Of a stretch of 16,918 bases of DNA, positions 13,355 to 16,918 are shown piece after piece. The notes beneath the pieces are model-generated. The model had not been told where the DNA came from. It saw only the letters and a list, made by a program, of their open reading frames with translations, and searched no databases. Both the position numbers and the translations under genes were made by a program. The stretch is taken from NCBI GenBank assembly GCA_937925385.1, contig CALEWN010000154.1:1-16918 (forward strand). Direction: 5' to 3'. Positions within the stretch are counted from its first letter, which is position 1. Each line of letters opens with the position of its first letter. Source of the DNA: an uncultured Senegalimassilia sp. GTDB lineage: Bacteria; Actinomycetota; Coriobacteriia; Coriobacteriales; Eggerthellaceae.

Positions 13355-14869
13355 ATGAAAGCGAAAAAAGCAGCGTTAAGGCTATTGGTGTCCGCGATGC
13401 TCGTCGTGGGGTTGCTCCCCGTGGCGGCGTTGGCGGCCGATGGCGAGCAAGCGGGAGACGTAGAGGTCCCCGCGCAGGCGCAGGTGGGGGAGTCTGCCCA
13501 GGACCAGGCGCAGGCAAGCGCCGGCGATCAGGCGCAGGCCGATGGTGACCAGGCCGCAGCCCCTGCCGAAATAGCGGAAGCTACCGAGCCGACAACGGAC
13601 CAGGTCAACCCTGCCGTTGTAGCCGCAGCCGATGCTGCGGACGAGCCGACGACGGTGGCTTTCGGGACGGAAGATCTGTACTGGTATGCGCTTATACCGG
13701 GCAAGACGATGGATAGCGGGGAGGACCCTGATCAAACCTGGTTCGGTCTTGGCGTGAGCACGATCTCCGGCGTATACAGCCCGGGTATTTATAGTTCAGG
13801 CAAGGTGATCACGCAATATGGGAGCATCTCCGAAGTAGCCAACGACTCGAGCAAGCCGCTGTATCCGGACATCACGTTCGAGGGAACGACGTACAAATAC
13901 GCCAAAGCGGGTACCCCCGAAGCTTCGATGCAGGGCTATTACACGCTGTCGCCAGTTCGAGTGACGGTGGCCTCTGGTGCGAACGCCGGAAACAACAACT
14001 ACAACAGCACCAAGGGCTCTCTGGTCAAAACGTACCATTACGATCATGTCATGGTGCTGAATGAAAAAGACTACTACACCGTCAACTATGAGGTTCAGTA
14101 CGCCGGAGAATCCGAGTGGGTCGCATTAAAGGACTACGCTCAGCGTGTGGAAAACGGCTACAGCGAGTCCAGGCTTAAGAAGCCTGCGCGCGACAGCGAA
14201 GAGACCCCCGAAACTCAAACCGTCGATGGCGTGACGTATCAGTTCGATGGCTGGTACAAGGACGATGCTTGCACGCAGAAGGCGAACTTCGACGGCACCA
14301 TCACGCAGAACACCACCTACTACGCTCATTATATCCCGCAGTCGGGGAGCCTTTCCGTTTCGAAGAGCGTGACAGGAAGCGCTGCGAACGTCGACCAATC
14401 GTTCACGTTCGAACTGTCGTGCGCGGCTCTTGCGGGCAAGGCGTTCACCGCTGAAGGTGCTGTCAATTCTGTGGCATTCAACGATCAAGGCGTGGCAACG
14501 GTCCAGCTCAAGCATGGTCAGTCCGTCACGCTGACCAAGGTTCCCGCTGGCTCGCAGGTCGCCGTTCGTGAAACGGGCCTTTCCGGTAACGCTAGGACTT
14601 CTTCCACGGTTTCGGTCAACAACGAACCTTCCGAGATCGTTGCAACCGACGGCCAGACGGCTACGACGCCTAGGACGGCGACCATCGTCTCCAATCAAAC
14701 GCAAACGCTTGCATTCACCAACTCGGCCGAGGCGGTCTCGGCGACGGGGGTCTCGCTTGGCGCGGGCCCGATGGCGGGGCTGTTCGCAGCTGCCGCTGCG
14801 GGCGCGGGCGCTCTGGCCGCAAGCGGCTACAAGCGCAGGAAGCGTGAGCAGGGTGCTTGGAAGGAGTAG
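13355..14869 (+). CDS. Secreted, wall-anchored pilin/adhesin subunit (minor pilin candidate)
   Basis: 504 residues from ATG 13355 (GGAAGAGG upstream; the start begins a classic signal peptide, cleavage near ALA|AD at 27). Residues 30-100 are an Ala/Gln/Asp-rich linker with repeated DQAQA-type units. Residues about 101-285 are a distinct domain I do not recognise (tip or adhesin candidate). Residues about 289-327 (VDGVTYQFDGWYKDDAC and ITQNTTYYAHY) fit an InlB/Flg_new beta-repeat. Residues about 331-458 form an isopeptide-type pilin domain: Lys337 in SLSVSKSV, Glu406 in VAVRE and Asn456 in LAFTN are in the expected order. The C-terminus has VSATG (461-465) as a sorting-like motif, a hydrophobic segment (470-490) and a basic KRRKR tail. 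The motif departs from LPXTG. It shares KHGQS with the major pilin downstream, so it probably co-assembles with it. Confidence 0.85.
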   Translation: MKAKKAALRLLVSAMLVVGLLPVAALAADGEQAGDVEVPAQAQVGESAQDQAQASAGDQAQADGDQAAAPAEIAEATEPTTDQVNPAVVAAADAADEPTTVAFGTEDLYWYALIPGKTMDSGEDPDQTWFGLGVSTISGVYSPGIYSSGKVITQYGSISEVANDSSKPLYPDITFEGTTYKYAKAGTPEASMQGYYTLSPVRVTVASGANAGNNNYNSTKGSLVKTYHYDHVMVLNEKDYYTVNYEVQYAGESEWVALKDYAQRVENGYSESRLKKPARDSEETPETQTVDGVTYQFDGWYKDDACTQKANFDGTITQNTTYYAHYIPQSGSLSVSKSVTGSAANVDQSFTFELSCAALAGKAFTAEGAVNSVAFNDQGVATVQLKHGQSVTLTKVPAGSQVAVRETGLSGNARTSSTVSVNNEPSEIVATDGQTATTPRTATIVSNQTQTLAFTNSAEAVSATGVSLGAGPMAGLFAAAAAGAGALAASGYKRRKREQGAWKE

Positions 14870-15227
14870 AAAACGCGTTCCTCAAAGTATCCAGGAAGAT
14901 CGGCCGGTCTCGCTGCAGCTGATCGCCGACAAGCTGCAGCGTCTGGTATGGCGCCGACGCCTGTGGGGAATCGACGAGCGCCAGGCGTGGCATGTGGTGC
15001 ATCGCTTGGACGAGATGTACCGCCAGCTCTACCGGGAGCAGCAGATCCGCTACGAGGCCCTGCTGGAGCAGGCCCGCGCGGAGCAGCCGGTGCAACCAAA
15101 GCCCCAGGCTTCGAGAGCGCAGGCTTTGCAGGTGCCGCCGGTTCCCCAGCAGCCGATCCGTGTGCAGCAGCTGGTGGACCCCAAACATCACCGGCGCAAG
15201 AGGCCGAAGGGTTCGCACGGGAAGTAG
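14853..15227 (+). CDS. Coiled-coil, DivIVA-like short protein, possibly the N-terminal part of the signal-peptidase-like protein
   Basis: 124 residues if GTG 14853 is the start, overlapping the pilin gene by 17 bp; AGGAAG lies 10 nt before it, so initiation is uncertain and no ATG is available before residue 55. Codon use is clearly that of a real gene. Residues 21-75 (LQLIADKLQRLVWRRRLWG, then DERQAWHVVHRLDEMYRQLY) are helical and recall the DivIVA N-terminal pattern, in which a G-[YI]-D-E motif precedes a coiled coil. Residues 78-124 are Pro/Gln-rich, ending in a basic tail. There is no signal peptide or membrane segment, so on its own it would be cytoplasmic. The signal-peptidase-like frame continues in -1 register across its stop codon, suggesting that both may be one protein. 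A role at the membrane in pilus assembly is inference. Confidence 0.6.
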   Translation: MLGRSRKRVPQSIQEDRPVSLQLIADKLQRLVWRRRLWGIDERQAWHVVHRLDEMYRQLYREQQIRYEALLEQARAEQPVQPKPQASRAQALQVPPVPQQPIRVQQLVDPKHHRRKRPKGSHGK

Positions 15228-15229
15228 CG

Positions 15230-15766
15230 CAGGCGCCTGAGGCGCGCGTCATCGAGCGACGCGCCCAAGGCGCCGAGGCGCGAAGACGTGCGGGCGCCGC
15301 GGCGGCGAAGACGATTTGCGCGATCGGCGTGGCTGCGATCTTGCTGCAGACGGTGTTCGGGCTTGCGATCGTTCGCGGCGGCGGCATGTCGCCCGCATCG
15401 GGCGACGGCGATGTCGCGCTGACGTATCGGCTCGAGCAAACGTATTCAGCAAACGACGTGATCGTATACCGCGCCCAATCCGGGCAGCAGCTCATCGGCC
15501 GTGTGGTGGCGTTGCCCGGCGACGTGGTCGAGGTCACCGAAGACGGCACGTTCAAGGTCAACGGGAGCGCGCAGCCTTCGTCGAACGGTCAATCCACCGC
15601 GCCGGCTGAAAGCGGTCCGGCATATCCGTTAACGCTTGGCGAAGGGCAGTACTTCGTATTGGGCGACGATCGTATGCAGGCGGTCGATAGCCGCGAAGTT
15701 GGTGCAATAGGTATCAACGTGGTTGAGGGCAAGGTTGTGGCCCTGCTGCGACTGCGTGGGATATAG
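15230..15766 (+). CDS. Signal-peptidase-I-like protein lacking both catalytic residues (SipA-like pilus assembly factor); 5' end undefined
   Basis: The S26 signal-peptidase fold is clear: one N-terminal membrane segment (coded 15311-15373), then GGGMSPASGDGD, RVVALPGDVVEV and GDDRMQAVDSREVG. In the first box the residue before Met, normally the catalytic Ser, is Gly (codon 15383-15385). In the second, the Lys normally before RVV is also Gly (LIGRVVALPGD, codon 15497-15499). It should therefore be inactive as a protease. Streptococcal SipA, a pilus assembly factor encoded beside the FctA-type pilin, also lacks both residues, and the gene order here is the same. The coordinates begin just after the stop of the preceding ORF: in this frame there is no ATG, GTG or TTG between 14990 and 15329, and GTG 15329 would start inside the membrane segment. 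Starts at 14948-14987 would mean ~240-280 bp of overlap with the coiled-coil gene. It lies 27 bp before the major pilin gene. Confidence 0.82.
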   Translation, partial: QAPEARVIERRAQGAEARRRAGAAAAKTICAIGVAAILLQTVFGLAIVRGGGMSPASGDGDVALTYRLEQTYSANDVIVYRAQSGQQLIGRVVALPGDVVEVTEDGTFKVNGSAQPSSNGQSTAPAESGPAYPLTLGEGQYFVLGDDRMQAVDSREVGAIGINVVEGKVVALLRLRGI

Positions 15767-15793
15767 GAAACGAGACGGGAGAAAGGAAAGGCT

Positions 15794-16819
15794 ATGGTTA
15801 TGTCTCGCTTGAAGAAGAATGTGGTTGCGGCGGCACTTGCTGGTTCCATGGTGATCGCTCTTCCGGGCGCTGCGTTTGCAACGACGGTTGAGGATAACGG
15901 TTTCACCGTTGACAAGACCTGGACTGCGGCGTCGAACACGCAGCTGAACAACACGGAAGCGTTTACGTTCGAGGTTCAGTTCACGGGCGCAACCGCGCAG
16001 GGTACCTGGACGCCCGCCGACCTGTCTACGGATAAGGTCGTGCGCACGCTGACGGCGGACTGGAAAACCCTTGCTGGCGCTGGCGCTTCAGCGAATGCCC
16101 GCCTGACGGCGAAGACCCTGTTTGCAGGCTATGATTTCACGGCACCTGGCACCTATAACTTCACCGTGAAGGAGATCGCCGGCTCGAACCCCAACATCGT
16201 GTATGACGGTACCGTCTACAACGTCGAAGTCGTCGTGTCCATGCCGGACAACTATCCTGCAAGCGACACGCCGGTTATCAAGGAGATCAAGGCGAAGGTT
16301 GCCAATGGCGATAAGGCTGACAAGGCCGCATTCGCCAACACCGCCAAGGCAAACGACAGCCTGAAGGTGTTCAAGAAGGTCGCCGGCACCGCTGCGAACA
16401 CGCAGGACGAGTTCAGCTACACGCTGAAGATCGAGGGCGCTCAGGGTTCCTACGACTACGTGCTGAACGATGTCGCCGGCACCTTTGATGCCAAGGACAC
16501 CCTTACCTTCAAGATGAAGCATGGTCAGTCCATCGAGATCAAGAACCTGCCCGAGGGTGCAACCTATACGGTGACCGAGGCCGACACGGATTACACCGAG
16601 AATTTCGCCGTTGATGACGGCCAAGCTCAGGCTGGTAAGGTTGCTACCGGTACCATCCACAAGGACAGCACGGTCGTCTACACCAACGAGAAGGGCTTCG
16701 CTCCGGCGACGGGCGTTAACTCCGACACCATGCCCTTCGTCTTCGGCGGCCTGGTGGTCGTCGCCGGCGCCGGCGCTCTGCTGATCTCCCGCAAGCGTCG
16801 CGCGAGCGAGGAATTCTAA
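15794..16819 (+). CDS. Major pilin, FctA/Spy0128-type with isopeptide-bond domains
   Basis: 341 residues; ATG 15794 or 15800 (AAAGGAAAGG just upstream serves both). It is exported (signal peptide to about residue 29, GAAFA|TT), polymerised by a pilus sortase and attached to the wall. Residues 35-185 match the FctA / streptococcal pilin isopeptide-linkage domain (PGTYNFTVKEIAGS at 118-131, IVYDGTVYNVEV at 135-146), with candidate bond residues Lys41, Glu127 and Asn182. Residues 188-300 form a second such domain: Lys194 in LKVFKKV, Glu262 in YTVTEAD, Asn298 in VVYTNEK. These intramolecular Lys-Asn bonds give pili mechanical and protease stability. The C-terminus has APATG (303-307) as a variant sorting motif, a hydrophobic stretch (314-331) and an RKRR tail. 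It is the last gene seen; a class C/B sortase is expected just downstream, outside the window. Confidence 0.95.
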   Translation: MVMSRLKKNVVAAALAGSMVIALPGAAFATTVEDNGFTVDKTWTAASNTQLNNTEAFTFEVQFTGATAQGTWTPADLSTDKVVRTLTADWKTLAGAGASANARLTAKTLFAGYDFTAPGTYNFTVKEIAGSNPNIVYDGTVYNVEVVVSMPDNYPASDTPVIKEIKAKVANGDKADKAAFANTAKANDSLKVFKKVAGTAANTQDEFSYTLKIEGAQGSYDYVLNDVAGTFDAKDTLTFKMKHGQSIEIKNLPEGATYTVTEADTDYTENFAVDDGQAQAGKVATGTIHKDSTVVYTNEKGFAPATGVNSDTMPFVFGGLVVVAGAGALLISRKRRASEEF

Positions 16820-16827
16820 TTGCGGCT

Positions 16828-16897
16828 AGCTGCTGACAGCTTCGGCAGCTATGGAGCGCGCAAGCCCACCCGCGCCCTGCGGGGGGGTTGCGCGCTC
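16828..16897 (+). terminator. Tandem hairpins after the major pilin gene (attenuator or terminator)
   Basis: A small stem, AGCTGC (16828-16833) with GCAGCT (16845-16850), is followed by a long one: GAGCGCGCAA (16854-16863) with TTGCGCGCTC (16888-16897), a perfect 10-bp stem extended by C-rich/G-rich pairing toward the loop. No T-run follows, so it may stabilise the pilin mRNA or partly terminate, lowering expression of downstream genes relative to the abundant pilin. Confidence 0.6.
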
Positions 16898-16918
16898 GAC
16901 CGTGCGGTCGTCTGGGCG

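Noticed and set aside
1..16918. CRISPR array or complete insertion sequence
   Set aside because: No regularly spaced repeats and no transposase or terminal inverted repeats were found; the resolvase stands alone.

Overview
The window looks like chromosomal DNA of a high-GC Gram-positive bacterium. Codon use (third position mostly G or C), Shine-Dalgarno leaders such as AAGGAG, an FMN-binding/Tp47-type lipoprotein-like gene, and an isopeptide-pilin cluster together suggest an actinobacterium of the class Coriobacteriia, perhaps Eggerthellaceae. The taxon is inferred from gene content only; no rRNA gene or other marker is present.

Layout. (1) Positions 1-3263, minus strand: a secreted FMN-binding + Tp47-domain protein, cut by the left edge, lies downstream of a membrane-anchored ectodomain protein with a long basic, disordered cytoplasmic tail. 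A terminator and an AT-rich region with palindromic CATAG/CTATG boxes lie between them. (2) Positions 3271-5939: a divergent promoter pair and a two-component system (OmpR-type regulator, then HAMP histidine kinase). The kinase ends in an unusual Gln/Arg-rich tail, and a GC-rich hairpin separates the two genes. (3) Positions 6042-11568: purine synthesis genes purC and purL (single-chain clade II FGAM synthase) flank a two-TM basic protein of unknown function. A strong terminator closes the block. (4) Positions 11651-12149: about 500 bp without a convincing gene, holding a direct repeat and a very strong orphan terminator. (5) Positions 12150-16918: a serine resolvase, then a sigma70-like promoter with a palindrome at the predicted start site, two long leader hairpins, a small winged-helix regulator and a pilus operon: secreted multidomain pilin, short coiled-coil/DivIVA-like ORF, signal-peptidase-like protein, and FctA/Spy0128-type major pilin. 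The window ends at a hairpin after the major pilin; a pilus sortase would be expected just beyond.

The pilus locus is the most interesting part. Its order (minor pilin, signal-peptidase homologue, FctA-type major pilin) mirrors the streptococcal FCT pilus islands. The signal-peptidase homologue has glycine at both catalytic positions, as expected of a SipA-like assembly factor rather than a protease. It also has no plausible start codon of its own, and appears to continue, in the -1 frame, from the preceding coiled-coil ORF. That could be programmed frameshifting, a recent frameshift, or an assembly error.

The regulator leader (operator palindrome, 16-bp perfect inverted repeat, second hairpin) and the adjacent resolvase suggest layered control of the pilus, possibly phase-variable. 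That link is inference.
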